64,000 nt of DNA from Teredinibacter haidensis (GTDB taxonomy: Bacteria > Pseudomonadota > Gammaproteobacteria > Pseudomonadales > Cellvibrionaceae): assembly GCF_014211975.1 (NCBI RefSeq), contig NZ_CP060084.1, positions 2,046,001 to 2,110,000 on the forward strand, read 5' to 3'. This document shows positions 18,512 through 27,917 of this stretch, piece by piece. The notes below the pieces were generated by a model. The model was not told the origin of the DNA. It did no database searches and was given only the letters and a program-made list of their open reading frames with translations. Within the stretch, counting starts at the first letter, position 1; every line of letters starts with the position of its first letter. The position numbers were made by a program, and so were the translations under genes.

Positions 18512-19711
18512 ATGAGCAAAGTCATTATCGTAGGCGCCGGTGGAGTGGGTAGTGTTGTCACCCACAAATGCGCACAGCTTCCCGACGTCTTCAGCGAGAT
18601 CATCCTCGCCAGCCGCAATGAAGACAAATGCAAGGCCATTGCCGCACAGCTGAGCCGCCCCATTCGCACAGCACAGGTCGATGCCGATAACGTGGAGCAA
18701 ATGACCGCTCTGCTTGAGGCAGAAAAACCCGACCTCGTAATCAATGTCGCACTGCCGTACCAGGATCTACCAATAATGGATGCCTGCCTGAATGCCGGTG
18801 TGGACTACCTGGATACCGCCAACTACGAGCCCCCCGAAGAAGCCAAATTCGAATACAAATGGCAATGGGCTTACCAGCAAAAATTTGTTGAAAACAACCG
18901 TATGGCCCTGCTTGGTAGTGGTTTCGACCCTGGCGTTACCAACGTCTATACCGCCTATATTCGCAAACACTATCTCGATGAAATTCACGAGCTGGATATT
19001 ATTGACTGCAATGCTGGTGACCACGGCCAACCCTTTGCCACCAACTTCAATCCAGAAATCAATATTCGCGAAGTTACCGCCAAAGGTCGCTTCTGGCAGG
19101 AGGGGCAATGGGAAGAAACGGATCCTCTCTCCGTAAAAGACAGCTACGATTTCCCTGAAGGTATTGGCCCGAAAGATATCTACCTTATGTACCACGAAGA
19201 GCTGGAGTCCCTCACCAAACACTTCCCGGAAATTAAACGCGCACGTTTCTGGATGACTTTCTCTGAAAACTATTTGAAGCACTTGGAAGTATTACAGAAT
19301 GTCGGTATGACGGGTATTAAGCCCGTTAACTATAACGGCACCGAGATCGTTCCACTGCAATTTTTGAAAGCGGTTCTACCGGACCCATCCAGCCTGGGAC
19401 CATTAACCAAAGGCCGCACCTGTATTGGCTGTGTTGCCAAAGGTATAAAAAACGGTAAGGAAAAGACTGTCTACATCTATAACATTTGCGATCACGAAAA
19501 ATGTTATGAGGAAGTTCAATCCCAAGCCATTTCCTATACCACCGGTGTTCCGGCCATGATCGGTGCCAAAATGATACTGGAAGGAAAGTGGAAGGCTGAC
19601 GGCGTTTGGAATATGGAGCAGTTCGATCCCGATCCATTTATGGAAGATCTGAACAAATACGGCCTGCCCTGGACAGTGGTTGAGCTCGACACTACAGGGC
19701 TCTCCAGTTAA
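18512..19711 (+). CDS. Carboxynorspermidine (carboxyspermidine) dehydrogenase, saccharopine-dehydrogenase family
   Basis: NAD(P)H-dependent enzyme that condenses aspartate beta-semialdehyde with diaminopropane or putrescine to give carboxynorspermidine or carboxyspermidine. The Rossmann motif VIIVGAGGVGSVVTHKC is at residues 4-20, and the family-typical GSGFDPGVTNVYTAY follows. 399 aa is the usual length. AGAGGAA precedes ATG 18512. The stop overlaps the nspC start by one base (TTAATGG), so the two are coupled. Because speA is next to it, putrescine and so carboxyspermidine is the likely product here. Confidence 0.93.
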   Translation: MSKVIIVGAGGVGSVVTHKCAQLPDVFSEIILASRNEDKCKAIAAQLSRPIRTAQVDADNVEQMTALLEAEKPDLVINVALPYQDLPIMDACLNAGVDYLDTANYEPPEEAKFEYKWQWAYQQKFVENNRMALLGSGFDPGVTNVYTAYIRKHYLDEIHELDIIDCNAGDHGQPFATNFNPEINIREVTAKGRFWQEGQWEETDPLSVKDSYDFPEGIGPKDIYLMYHEELESLTKHFPEIKRARFWMTFSENYLKHLEVLQNVGMTGIKPVNYNGTEIVPLQFLKAVLPDPSSLGPLTKGRTCIGCVAKGIKNGKEKTVYIYNICDHEKCYEEVQSQAISYTTGVPAMIGAKMILEGKWKADGVWNMEQFDPDPFMEDLNKYGLPWTVVELDTTGLSS

Positions 19712-20898
19712 TGGGTAATACCACGCAAAACGGCGAGCCGAATTTCGGCTCGTTCGACCCTAATGCCGTACCCAGTCCGTGCTACGTTATCGACGAGGCC
19801 AAAATTGAAGCTAACCTGCAAATTCTGAAACAGGTTCAGGAGCGCAGCGGGGCCAAAGTTTTGCTCGCACTGAAAGCCTTCTCCATGTTTTCCCTTGCGC
19901 CACTGATTATGCGCTACCTGAAAGGCGTATGCGCAAGCGGATTAAATGAAGCTAGATTGGGCCGCGAAGAATTTAAAAGTGAAGTGCATACCTATTCTGC
20001 GGCAATACGCCCCCAGGAATTCGATTCCCTGCTCCAGCTTTCCGATCACTTAGTATTTAACTCCGTGAATCAATGGCACCTCTATCGTGAGCGAGCCCTG
20101 AATTATCAAAAAAATTGCGGGCGTGGTATTGAGTTCGGTTTACGAATCAACCCAGAACACTCCGAAGGCGAAACCCCCATGTACGATCCCTGCGCGCCCT
20201 GCTCCCGCATGGGGATTCGCGCACACGATTTTACCCAGGTAAACTTGGACGGCATTAGCGGCCTACATTTCCACACGCTATGTGAACAGGAATTCGGCCC
20301 CCTTTCCCGCACACTAGACGCAGTAGAAAATGCCTTTGGCGAAACACTGCATCAGTTGACCTGGGTTAACTTTGGAGGCGGACACCATATTACCCGCGAA
20401 GGCTATGATATTGATGGCCTTGTCGAGCGCATCAAAGACTTTCAGCAAAAATATCAGGTACAGGTGTATTTGGAGCCCGGCGAAGCCATCGCTCTCGACG
20501 CGGGCATACTGGTAACCGAGGTTCTGGATACATTGCACAACACCATGGACCTAGCAATTGTGGACGCTTCCGCAACCTGTCATATGCCCGATGTACTAGA
20601 AATGCCATACCGCCCTCGCCTCACCGGGGCAGGAGAGCCCAATGAGCACCCCCTAACCTATCGACTTGGCGGCCCAAGTTGCTTAGCAGGTGATGTTATT
20701 GGCGACTATAGTTTTACCAAGCCCTTAGTCATAGGCCAAAGGCTCACGTTTGAAGACATGGGCATCTATACCATGGTGAAAAACAGCACGTTTAATGGTA
20801 TTAACTTACCTTCCATTGCGGTTTGGAGCAGCGAAACCCAAAAGTTGCGTATAATTAAACACTTTGGGTACGACGACTTTAAACAGCGCCTATCCTAA
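19711..20898 (+). CDS. nspC: Carboxynorspermidine decarboxylase
   Basis: PLP-dependent alanine-racemase-fold decarboxylase that finishes norspermidine or spermidine synthesis. The PLP lysine is in VLLALKAFSMFSL (about residue 53), the phosphate-binding region is WVNFGGGHHIT, and EPGEAIALDAG and GGPSCLAGDVIGDY are conserved family motifs. ATG 19711 overlaps the previous stop. Third gene of the speA operon; this route replaces the S-adenosylmethionine-dependent spermidine synthase route. Length 395 aa is close to known NspC proteins. Confidence 0.95.
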   Translation: MGNTTQNGEPNFGSFDPNAVPSPCYVIDEAKIEANLQILKQVQERSGAKVLLALKAFSMFSLAPLIMRYLKGVCASGLNEARLGREEFKSEVHTYSAAIRPQEFDSLLQLSDHLVFNSVNQWHLYRERALNYQKNCGRGIEFGLRINPEHSEGETPMYDPCAPCSRMGIRAHDFTQVNLDGISGLHFHTLCEQEFGPLSRTLDAVENAFGETLHQLTWVNFGGGHHITREGYDIDGLVERIKDFQQKYQVQVYLEPGEAIALDAGILVTEVLDTLHNTMDLAIVDASATCHMPDVLEMPYRPRLTGAGEPNEHPLTYRLGGPSCLAGDVIGDYSFTKPLVIGQRLTFEDMGIYTMVKNSTFNGINLPSIAVWSSETQKLRIIKHFGYDDFKQRLS

Positions 20899-20987
20899 GG
20901 CATAGCTAAATATAATAACGTTACAACTAAGTGGGGCCCTGGATAGCTATATCACAAACACACATAGACATTTCGCAGGCTGATCGA

Positions 20988-21683
20988 ATGAGTGAAACGG
21001 ACAGTAAAAACCTCTCCACACTTGAGTGCCCCAAGGGTGAAGAATCCTGTCCCATTTTGAGTGAGCTTATACAGCTTAGAGAAACCGTAGAACAGCTCAA
21101 GCAAGAAGCTCACACGGATGCACTCACCGGCCTGTATAACAATCGCCACTTCCAGCTTGCTCTTCAGCAGGAGATGGAACGAACTCAGCGAACAGGGCAG
21201 CCAACCACGCTATTACTCTTGGACCTCGATCACTTCAAGCGCATAAATGATACCTGGGGCCACATAGCTGGCGATGAGGTACTCAAGCAAACCGCCAACA
21301 TGCTGCAAAAGTCCATCCGTAAACTGGATATCCCCTGTCGCTACGGAGGAGAAGAATTTGCCATACTTCTACCCTCCACTCCCCTGCTAATCGCCACGCA
21401 AGTTGCTGAGCGACTAAGGATAATGATCACCAGTAATGTCATTTCCCACAAGGGGATCGATATTCCAGTCTCCGCCAGTATCGGCGCCGACACGTTTATT
21501 TCGAGCAAAGCCGAAAGCCCACAGGCGTTTGTCGCCCGAGTTGATACATGGCTCTATAAAGCCAAACATGAAGGCAGAAACTGCGTTCGCCACGGAAAAA
21601 TTCAAGATGAACACAAATCCAGGCAAATGGTGAGTACCGAAGAGAAGAGCGCATTAAACGACCTATTCGAACCTCCCAGCTAA
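20988..21683 (+). CDS. Diguanylate cyclase (GGDEF domain)
   Basis: Makes cyclic di-GMP. The signature is GGEEF in RYGGEEFAILLP, with the inhibitory I-site RKLD exactly five residues before it, so an active, product-inhibited enzyme is expected. A short coiled-coil (LIQLRETVEQLKQEAHTD) precedes the catalytic domain; there is no recognisable sensor domain, and a cysteine pair near the N-terminus (ECPKGEESCP) could matter. ATG 20988 (MSETDSKN, 231 aa) is preferred over GTG 20931. It follows nspC by 90 bases on the same strand and might be co-transcribed. Confidence 0.93.
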   Translation: MSETDSKNLSTLECPKGEESCPILSELIQLRETVEQLKQEAHTDALTGLYNNRHFQLALQQEMERTQRTGQPTTLLLLDLDHFKRINDTWGHIAGDEVLKQTANMLQKSIRKLDIPCRYGGEEFAILLPSTPLLIATQVAERLRIMITSNVISHKGIDIPVSASIGADTFISSKAESPQAFVARVDTWLYKAKHEGRNCVRHGKIQDEHKSRQMVSTEEKSALNDLFEPPS

Positions 21684-22148
21684 AGCCTAGGGAACCTCAA
21701 ATCCGAATATGCCCTGGTCTCCTGGCTTTTCCAAAATCAAGACGACTCTCCGCAAAAATGCATCCATCTTTCAAAAAGAGACCCCAAACAGATAAGGGGC
21801 CAAGAGACCTCAAAGGGTGCCGCCAAAACTCCCCCTTCTTGCATTGAACTTTTTCCGCCATTAACCGCAAAGTACACATTGCAAATGAATGTTTCGGACT
21901 ATCCCAGAACATGTATGGACTTAATAATAGGTCTCCGTGGTGTGTCGCGCATTTTTACAAGCGTAGTATCAGACAGATACTCCACAGCAGATAACCCTTT
22001 GTATTTAATAGCAAATCAAAGCCTGGCCTGATTTTTGCTATAATACCTCTATAATCAGCATAGCCACATGTTTCCTAGATGCCTTGGCAACACATCAAAG
22101 TTCCTCGGCTGACCATTCAGGGCACCAAAGAAAAATCGGGAATTCACC
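21684..22148. other. Intergenic region upstream of a PEP-CTERM gene
   Basis: No gene seen in 465 bases. A TATAAT box occurs near 22040 (GCTATAATACC) and a second at about 22049, about 100 bases before the next start codon, without a clear -35 element. Confidence 0.4.
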
Positions 22149-22928
22149 ATGCAAAAGCGCAACCTTGTTGTAAAAATTGGGCGGGCGTGCCTAGCAATGG
22201 CATTGACAGCCTTTGCCTCTTACACACAGGCAACAACGATTACCTACGATTTTTCGACGAAAAATATTGGTACTTTCTCCGACACCGCACTGTTAACCGG
22301 AAGCGATAGCAGCACCCTTACTGCCACAGCTTTTGCCCGAACCGATACGGGCGCAACCGTTGAAGCCCGCTTGGGAGCAGCCCCCGGCTACGGTCTATAT
22401 GTATGCTCAGACTCGAATTTGGATGGTACCCATCGCCACTTTATGTCCTGTGGCTTTGATACATTCTTTTCACCGGAAGATATTTACCCGGTAGACGGCG
22501 AAGACAATATTGATGAAGGTATAAAGCTCGCGTTTAATGATGGCAATGATTACCAACTAAAGAGCGCCAGTTTTTTTGTTTACGATAGCTGGTGGGTTGG
22601 AGAACACGACGAAAGCGGAAATGGTTCCGACATATATGCCGATTCAAGTAAATTGGGAACAGCACTGTTTAATGTCAATAACCTGTTCTCCGATTGTGTT
22701 AACTCTGGTCGAAATCCGAGCAACCTTGGGAATTACTACGACTGTACCTTTAATTCGGGCGCACTAGTTGCCAACAACTTCAGTTTTGTCGCCAGCGAAC
22801 CTGTTCATAAATTCAAGCTAAAAAACATCGTTGTCGAAACCGTCAGCGTAGCGGAACCAGGCACCTTAGCTCTACTGGGGATTGGTATCCTCGGCCTTAG
22901 CCTGTGTCGCTCAAGACGATTGTCTTAA
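22149..22928 (+). CDS. PEP-CTERM-anchored secreted protein of unknown function
   Basis: 259 aa with an N-terminal signal peptide (basic KRNLVVKIGR, hydrophobic core, TQA|TT) and a C-terminal PEP-CTERM tail: EPGTLALLGIGILGLS followed by the basic stop CRSRRLS. Such tails are processed by exosortase (EpsH) and often accompany exopolysaccharide. The body has four or more cysteines (VCSDSNL, FMSCGFD, FSDCVNS, YYDCTF) that could form disulfides, and no enzymatic motif. It stands alone; msrA converges on it from the right. Confidence 0.85.
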   Translation: MQKRNLVVKIGRACLAMALTAFASYTQATTITYDFSTKNIGTFSDTALLTGSDSSTLTATAFARTDTGATVEARLGAAPGYGLYVCSDSNLDGTHRHFMSCGFDTFFSPEDIYPVDGEDNIDEGIKLAFNDGNDYQLKSASFFVYDSWWVGEHDESGNGSDIYADSSKLGTALFNVNNLFSDCVNSGRNPSNLGNYYDCTFNSGALVANNFSFVASEPVHKFKLKNIVVETVSVAEPGTLALLGIGILGLSLCRSRRLS

Positions 22929-23010
22929 GCCAGTCGAATACATTTACACCACTCTAAATATTAATCACGCAGCCTATAAGGTAGCGTGATTTAGTTTTGG
23001 CCAGTGATAA

Positions 23011-23649
23011 CTATTCAATATAAGCCACACCTGTCCCGCCCAAGCCGCAATAGCCGTTCGGATTTTTAAAGAGGTATTGCTGATGATAAGCTTCCGCATA
23101 GAAAAAATCCCCGGCCATACAAACCTCTGTCGTTATCTCCCCAAAGCCTTCTTGACTCAACTGCTGCGCATACCTGGCTTTTGCCACCTCCGCTTCAGTG
23201 TACTGTTGCTTTGAGTTGGCATAGATACCAGAGCGATACTGCGTTCCAGTATCATTGCCCTGTCGCATTCCCTGGGTCGGGTTGTGAGATTCCCAAAAAC
23301 AGGTGAGCAATTCACCCAGGCAAATAACCTTGGGATCGAATACCACCAATACAGCCTCGTTATGCCCCGTACAACCGGAACAAACCTCCTCATAGGTTGG
23401 ATTGGGTGTAATCCCCCCCGTATAACCTACCGCCGTTACCCTTACACCCTTCAGCGCCCAAAAGCGCTTCTCGGCCCCCCAAAAACACCCCAAGCCCAGA
23501 ATGAGGCTGTCTGTTCCTGCAGCAAAAGGCGGCTTCAGAGGAACACCCAAAACTGCGTGCTTTTCTAAGGTAGGAATTGGCTCTGATCGGCCGGGAAGTA
23601 CGTCGGCACCTTTGGGCATTTGTTGATTAAAACGCTCGTTAAGACTCAT
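23011..23649 (-). CDS. msrA: Peptide methionine sulfoxide reductase A
   Basis: Repairs methionine-S-sulfoxide in proteins. The active-site motif GCFWGAEKRFW lies near residue 53, followed by GYTGG and the EAVLVVFDP segment; C-terminal GYCGLGGTGV contains a recycling cysteine. The N-terminal extension before the domain (about 45 residues, LKPPFAAG) resembles E. coli MsrA. ATG 23649 with AAGGG upstream. It starts 23 bases after a methyltransferase gene on the same strand and is probably co-transcribed with it. Confidence 0.97.
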   Translation of the reverse strand: MSLNERFNQQMPKGADVLPGRSEPIPTLEKHAVLGVPLKPPFAAGTDSLILGLGCFWGAEKRFWALKGVRVTAVGYTGGITPNPTYEEVCSGCTGHNEAVLVVFDPKVICLGELLTCFWESHNPTQGMRQGNDTGTQYRSGIYANSKQQYTEAEVAKARYAQQLSQEGFGEITTEVCMAGDFFYAEAYHQQYLFKNPNGYCGLGGTGVAYIE

Positions 23650-23672
23650 AGCTTACCCTTTCTTAAGACGAA

Positions 23673-24329
23673 CTATTTGGCTGCTGGATCCAAATCCAAG
23701 ACCCAACCAGACATATTATGAGGGTGTGGAGCAGACCAGGGCTCCAGAAATGCGCCCAGCTTATCGACACAGCGCTCTGCCATCTCGGTAAAAGTCGGCC
23801 TCCCGGGATCAGTAATCACCACTCTTACCCCTCCGGCCTGCTGGGCACGTCGCACCAATTTATACAGTGGTGAAACCATTTCATCCCAAAAACAGATATC
23901 TGCCGCAATCACGATATCAAACGCTTCAAGATCCAGTTTGCGTACCTTTTCGTAGCGGCACTGCCAGGTTTCAACTTCAACCCCATTAATTTCGGCATGG
24001 TGCACAAAGTATGGAAATACGGTTTCATCCGCGTCCAACCCCGTTACGGTAGCGCCAAACTCTTTTGCACAAAAGATAGCCGCCAAACCCCATCCGCAAC
24101 CGACCTCCAAGACTCTTATAGGGCGTTTTTTCCCGGTCTTTTTGGTGGAGTTGTCACGAATATTCTCTGGAGGGTATGCGCTTAAATAATCCATCAGTAA
24201 CAAGCTAGACTTCCAAAACTTGTTACCATGAATGTTGGGCATTCCCGTCTCTTTTCGTAAACGCTTGATGTCTTTGTTACTGTTGTTCAATATACGCAAA
24301 CCAAATGCTTGTCGTTCACTCTTAGACAC
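23673..24329 (-). CDS. Class I SAM-dependent methyltransferase (METTL/nicotinamide-methyltransferase-like)
   Basis: 218 aa. The SAM motif VLEVGCGWGLAAIFCAKEFG lies near residue 75, and FDIVIAADICFWDEMVSPL is the post-motif typical of methyltransferase families that modify protein lysines or small molecules. GTG start at 24329 with GAGGA nine bases upstream. It is the first gene of a pair with msrA and divergent from ppx. The substrate cannot be told from the sequence. Confidence 0.8.
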   Translation of the reverse strand: MSKSERQAFGLRILNNSNKDIKRLRKETGMPNIHGNKFWKSSLLLMDYLSAYPPENIRDNSTKKTGKKRPIRVLEVGCGWGLAAIFCAKEFGATVTGLDADETVFPYFVHHAEINGVEVETWQCRYEKVRKLDLEAFDIVIAADICFWDEMVSPLYKLVRRAQQAGGVRVVITDPGRPTFTEMAERCVDKLGAFLEPWSAPHPHNMSGWVLDLDPAAK

Positions 24330-24417
24330 GAAATAAATTCCTCGTAATGGTCGTCAGCTTCCATTGTGTCAAAATCACGGGTTAAATCCCAGAGTGATCA
24401 ACCAATAATCGAAGACC

Positions 24418-25917
24418 GTGAGCTACCACCCCATGCCTCAATTCGAATCCCCGTACTTTGCCGCTATCGACCTAGGCTCGAACAGCTTTCATATGCTGGT
24501 CGTGCGTTTTACCGATTCCAGGATCGAGATAATCGACCGGGAAAAAGAAATGGTTCAGATTGCACGAGGGTTACGGAACACAGGTAACCTCGACGACGAA
24601 GCAAAAGAACGCGCCCTCGCCTGCTTAAACCGGTTTTCTGAGCGCCTGCAGGAAATACCACGCGCGCAGGTACGGGCCGTTGGAACAAAAACCTTGCGCT
24701 CCGCGCGCAACGCCAAAAGCTTTATCAAAGCAGCCGAAAAAGCCCTTGGCGTACCGATACAGATTATTTCTGGTTACGAAGAAGCTCGATTGGTCTATAA
24801 CGGGTTATCCCATACAGTGGTTGATGAGCAAGTTAACCGGCTGGTAATCGATATAGGCGGTGGCAGCACAGAGTTTATTATTGGCAAGGCCTACGATACC
24901 TTCTGTATGGAAAGCCTAAGCTTGGGTTGCGTAACCTACACCGAGAACTTCAAACTCTCAGCCGATAAGTTTTCGGGCAAAGCTATACACAAGGCCTATG
25001 TCAACGCCTGTGAAAAACTGGAAGAGATCCGAAAAACCTATATGCAGCAAGGCTGGCAGATCGCCTACGGCACATCCGGCACTATTCGCGCTATTGCAGA
25101 ACTGTTAGATGGCGAAAATGGCGGCGCGGTTATCCACCGTAGCGCACTGGATGAATTGATATCAAAAGCCATTGAAGCAAAAACGCTGGACACTCCAGGG
25201 ATTGCCAAGTTGCGACGGGAAGTTTTACCTGCAGGATTGGCTATTCTACAGGCCATCTTTCATCAGCTACAGCTAGATAAAATCCATATCGCCGACGCCA
25301 CCTTAAAAGAAGGGCTTATTTACGACAATATCGGTCGATTTAGTAATCACGATTCTCGGGTGCTAACCGTCAATCAACTACAAGAAAAATACCGCATCGA
25401 TAACCCTCAAGCTGAAGCCGTAAGCAAGACAGCCCTGCACTTGTGGCGACAAATCGAAAATGATACTGAGCTAAGTGGCGTTTCTCGCACCAAAATTTTA
25501 GACTGGGCAGCAAAGCTTCACGAAATAGGTTTAAGCATCTCCCACAGCAGCCATCATATGCACGGCTACTACCTTTTACGGCATTCAGATTTGGCCGGTT
25601 TCAGCCGACACGAGCAGTACATTATGGCGAACCTAGTTCGCTTCCACCGTAAAAAAATCACGGCAAGTCGTTTCGAAGATATGGGCCACGAAGCTTTCGA
25701 GGCTTTTCGGCCACTCTTGCTTTGCCTGCGTATTGCCACGCTGTTGCACCGTCGTCGAGAACTCGCTCCCATACTGCCAGAGATAGAACGCAAATCGGAT
25801 AAATACAAACTTCACCTCGACAAACAATGGTTAGAAAATTATCCCCTTAGTCGTGCCAGCCTGGAACAGGAAATTCTATTTCTGGGTAAAATAGGCATTG
25901 AATTGAGTTTTGAATAA
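24418..25917 (+). CDS. ppx: Exopolyphosphatase (Ppx/GppA family)
   Basis: Removes terminal phosphate from polyphosphate or pppGpp. The actin-like ATPase fold shows AIDLGSNSFHMLVVRF at about residues 16-31 and VIDIGGGSTEFIIG at about 143; the C-terminal HD-like region (about 310-499, LHEIGLSISHSSHHMHGYY) is present, making the long 499-aa form. I keep GTG at 24418; ATG at 24433 (MPQFESPYF) is an alternative. It is nine bases from the next gene, so the pair is an operon. Assignment to Ppx rather than GppA rests on length and motif context. Confidence 0.93.
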   Translation: MSYHPMPQFESPYFAAIDLGSNSFHMLVVRFTDSRIEIIDREKEMVQIARGLRNTGNLDDEAKERALACLNRFSERLQEIPRAQVRAVGTKTLRSARNAKSFIKAAEKALGVPIQIISGYEEARLVYNGLSHTVVDEQVNRLVIDIGGGSTEFIIGKAYDTFCMESLSLGCVTYTENFKLSADKFSGKAIHKAYVNACEKLEEIRKTYMQQGWQIAYGTSGTIRAIAELLDGENGGAVIHRSALDELISKAIEAKTLDTPGIAKLRREVLPAGLAILQAIFHQLQLDKIHIADATLKEGLIYDNIGRFSNHDSRVLTVNQLQEKYRIDNPQAEAVSKTALHLWRQIENDTELSGVSRTKILDWAAKLHEIGLSISHSSHHMHGYYLLRHSDLAGFSRHEQYIMANLVRFHRKKITASRFEDMGHEAFEAFRPLLLCLRIATLLHRRRELAPILPEIERKSDKYKLHLDKQWLENYPLSRASLEQEILFLGKIGIELSFE

Positions 25918-25926
25918 GGCTCCACA

Positions 25927-26655
25927 ATGACACTTCGCCTTGTTATCGCCCTCGCCCTGATCACAAGTATTTTTTGGTTGATGAAACGCTATCGAACACT
26001 GCCGGAAAAGCAGCGTAAGCAGTGGCTGATAAAAATGGCGGTGGGCGCATTTGTTGTGCTAATGCTACTGGCCGTCGTAACTGGTCGAGTACACTGGCTG
26101 GGAGGTCTATTAGCGGCAGCATTGGGCTTCGCTAAATTCGGGGTCAATATGTTCGCCCGAGTTTTCCCTTTCGTCCGCCTATTTGGCAGGCACGCCTTTG
26201 GCAACCCGGTTTTTTCGACCAGTTTTTTAAAAGTTCAACTGGATCTGCAAACAAACAGCGTGACAGGCATTGTTATCGAAGGCCCCTATAAAGGCTCAGA
26301 ACTGCATCATTTAAACGATGAACAGCTAGCAGAGTTGGAAGCCCACTATCAAAAACACGATCGCCGCTCGTACTATTTAATTCGCGTCCTAAGACAATCA
26401 GGGCAACACAGCCAACACCACCACCAACAACAAAGTAAACAGGATTACAGCTCGGTAAGCGACCCCTCCTACAACGAGGCACTCCAGGTACTAGGGCTGG
26501 AAAGTTATATTGGTAACAACGAGCTAGACAAAAAAACGGTTATTCAAGCCCACAAAAGACTTATGCAAAAACTTCATCCAGATAGAGGCGGCAACGATTA
26601 CCTCGCCTCTCGCGTTAACGTCGCCAAAGAAATTGTACTGAAAAAGCTGCAATAA
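25927..26655 (+). CDS. Membrane-anchored DnaJ-domain protein
   Basis: 242 aa with two N-terminal membrane segments (residues about 4-19 and 37-55, plus a third hydrophobic stretch to 75) and a short J-domain at the C-terminus containing the essential HPD in KLHPDRGGNDYL. The J-domain is Tim14/DjlA-like in placing. A His/Gln-rich spacer (HSQHHHQQQSKQ) joins the two. It probably recruits Hsp70 (DnaK) to the inner membrane. AAGG precedes ATG 25927. Second gene of the ppx operon; its stop is two bases from the stop of the convergent beta-barrel gene. Confidence 0.85.
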   Translation: MTLRLVIALALITSIFWLMKRYRTLPEKQRKQWLIKMAVGAFVVLMLLAVVTGRVHWLGGLLAAALGFAKFGVNMFARVFPFVRLFGRHAFGNPVFSTSFLKVQLDLQTNSVTGIVIEGPYKGSELHHLNDEQLAELEAHYQKHDRRSYYLIRVLRQSGQHSQHHHQQQSKQDYSSVSDPSYNEALQVLGLESYIGNNELDKKTVIQAHKRLMQKLHPDRGGNDYLASRVNVAKEIVLKKLQ

Positions 26656-26657
26656 CG

Positions 26658-27917
26658 TTAAAAATACCAGGCCAACTGCGCGAGTAATGAAGGGCCAGAA
26701 GAAAGATAGCGATCATCAATACCGGATTCTAAGCCACCAAACTCGCTGCCCTTATCACCAATCGGAAGATTAAGCGAAAGAAGAAAGCAGCTTTCCTGTG
26801 AAATATCGTGGCTAGACACCAATTGAAACAAGCTAGAACCATCCTTAACGTTCCAAAAGCCGGTGGGCGTTAACACCCATAAAGGGTGAAGTTCAACCGT
26901 CATAGTTGCCGCTAAGTATTGCCGAGCCAAATTAAATAATTCACCTCGCGCGAGCCGCTTAAGCAGCTGTGGATTTTGAGATAAAGTCAACGGGTGATAG
27001 TCACCCGAATCCAGCCCAAAGCCATTGTAAAAATATTCCAAACTTCCGGAAAAATTGCGTTCAAAGGCTACCCATGAATAGGAAAGATTGGCCACTGCGC
27101 TGTAATAATTTTTATTATCGCTTTCCGACACAATAAAATCTGTTCTTGCTATAGCACCGCCCAAGCCCCAAACCCCACCAAGGGCCAATACGCTATCATC
27201 GAAGTGTTGCGCAAGTAACATATCGAATTCATGCTCACCAATAAAACCGTGATATTTAAACGCCGTTGAATTTCCCGAAGCAGAGAGATCGCCACTGTTA
27301 TCGCGTCGCCCCACCAAAACCGCTTGCAGGTCGTGACCGTTATCGAATAAGCGCTGCGCGTAGAGCATATCGTCACCAGTCTTGTATTCGGTATCGACAG
27401 CCGTCGGATCAAAGGGGTTAAACATGTCCATAGGATTAAACATCAACCCATTTCCCCAACTAATTGCCTGGCGCCCAATTTTAATAACACTTGAATGGCT
27501 GCTGTAGGCAAGCGAAAGGCGATCCAGCCGATGAACGACCAGAATGTCATCATCATCCAGTAATTGATCCGTTAACCGCATTAGACGACTTTCATCACTG
27601 GGGTAGATATTTCCCCCGAAGCTCTGGGATAAGGAACGATGGTTATAACTGACGGAATCACCCGATTTAGCAAACAGCTGATAATTCAGATCCCACTGCC
27701 AAGCACCCATTTGCCCATTGGCATTGAATCGCGCATCCAGATTATTATCCACTGCAGGGGAATCCATAAAATTGCGGTAAATACTGTGCTCGGGATAGGT
27801 ACTTATGAGCGGTTGATACTTTATATGCCCACTCAATGCCACGCGACGCTCTTCCCCTTGTGTCGACAAAGAAAGGCATAAGGTGATCAACCCGAATATT
27901 ACGACAAGTTTTTTCAT
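26658..27917 (-). CDS. Predicted outer-membrane beta-barrel protein, last gene of the export operon
   Basis: 419 aa with a signal peptide (MKKLVVIFGLITLCLSLSTQG) and a body of alternating short hydrophobic strands rich in Tyr, Asp and Gly, ending in LLAQLAWYF with the terminal aromatic residue typical of barrels inserted by the Bam complex. ATG 27917 overlaps the ATPase stop as ATGA, and AGGGAAA precedes it. I cannot assign it to a named family with certainty; DUF1302-like porins are a candidate. It could be the outer-membrane exit or receptor of the system encoded upstream. Confidence 0.7.
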   Translation of the reverse strand: MKKLVVIFGLITLCLSLSTQGEERRVALSGHIKYQPLISTYPEHSIYRNFMDSPAVDNNLDARFNANGQMGAWQWDLNYQLFAKSGDSVSYNHRSLSQSFGGNIYPSDESRLMRLTDQLLDDDDILVVHRLDRLSLAYSSHSSVIKIGRQAISWGNGLMFNPMDMFNPFDPTAVDTEYKTGDDMLYAQRLFDNGHDLQAVLVGRRDNSGDLSASGNSTAFKYHGFIGEHEFDMLLAQHFDDSVLALGGVWGLGGAIARTDFIVSESDNKNYYSAVANLSYSWVAFERNFSGSLEYFYNGFGLDSGDYHPLTLSQNPQLLKRLARGELFNLARQYLAATMTVELHPLWVLTPTGFWNVKDGSSLFQLVSSHDISQESCFLLSLNLPIGDKGSEFGGLESGIDDRYLSSGPSLLAQLAWYF

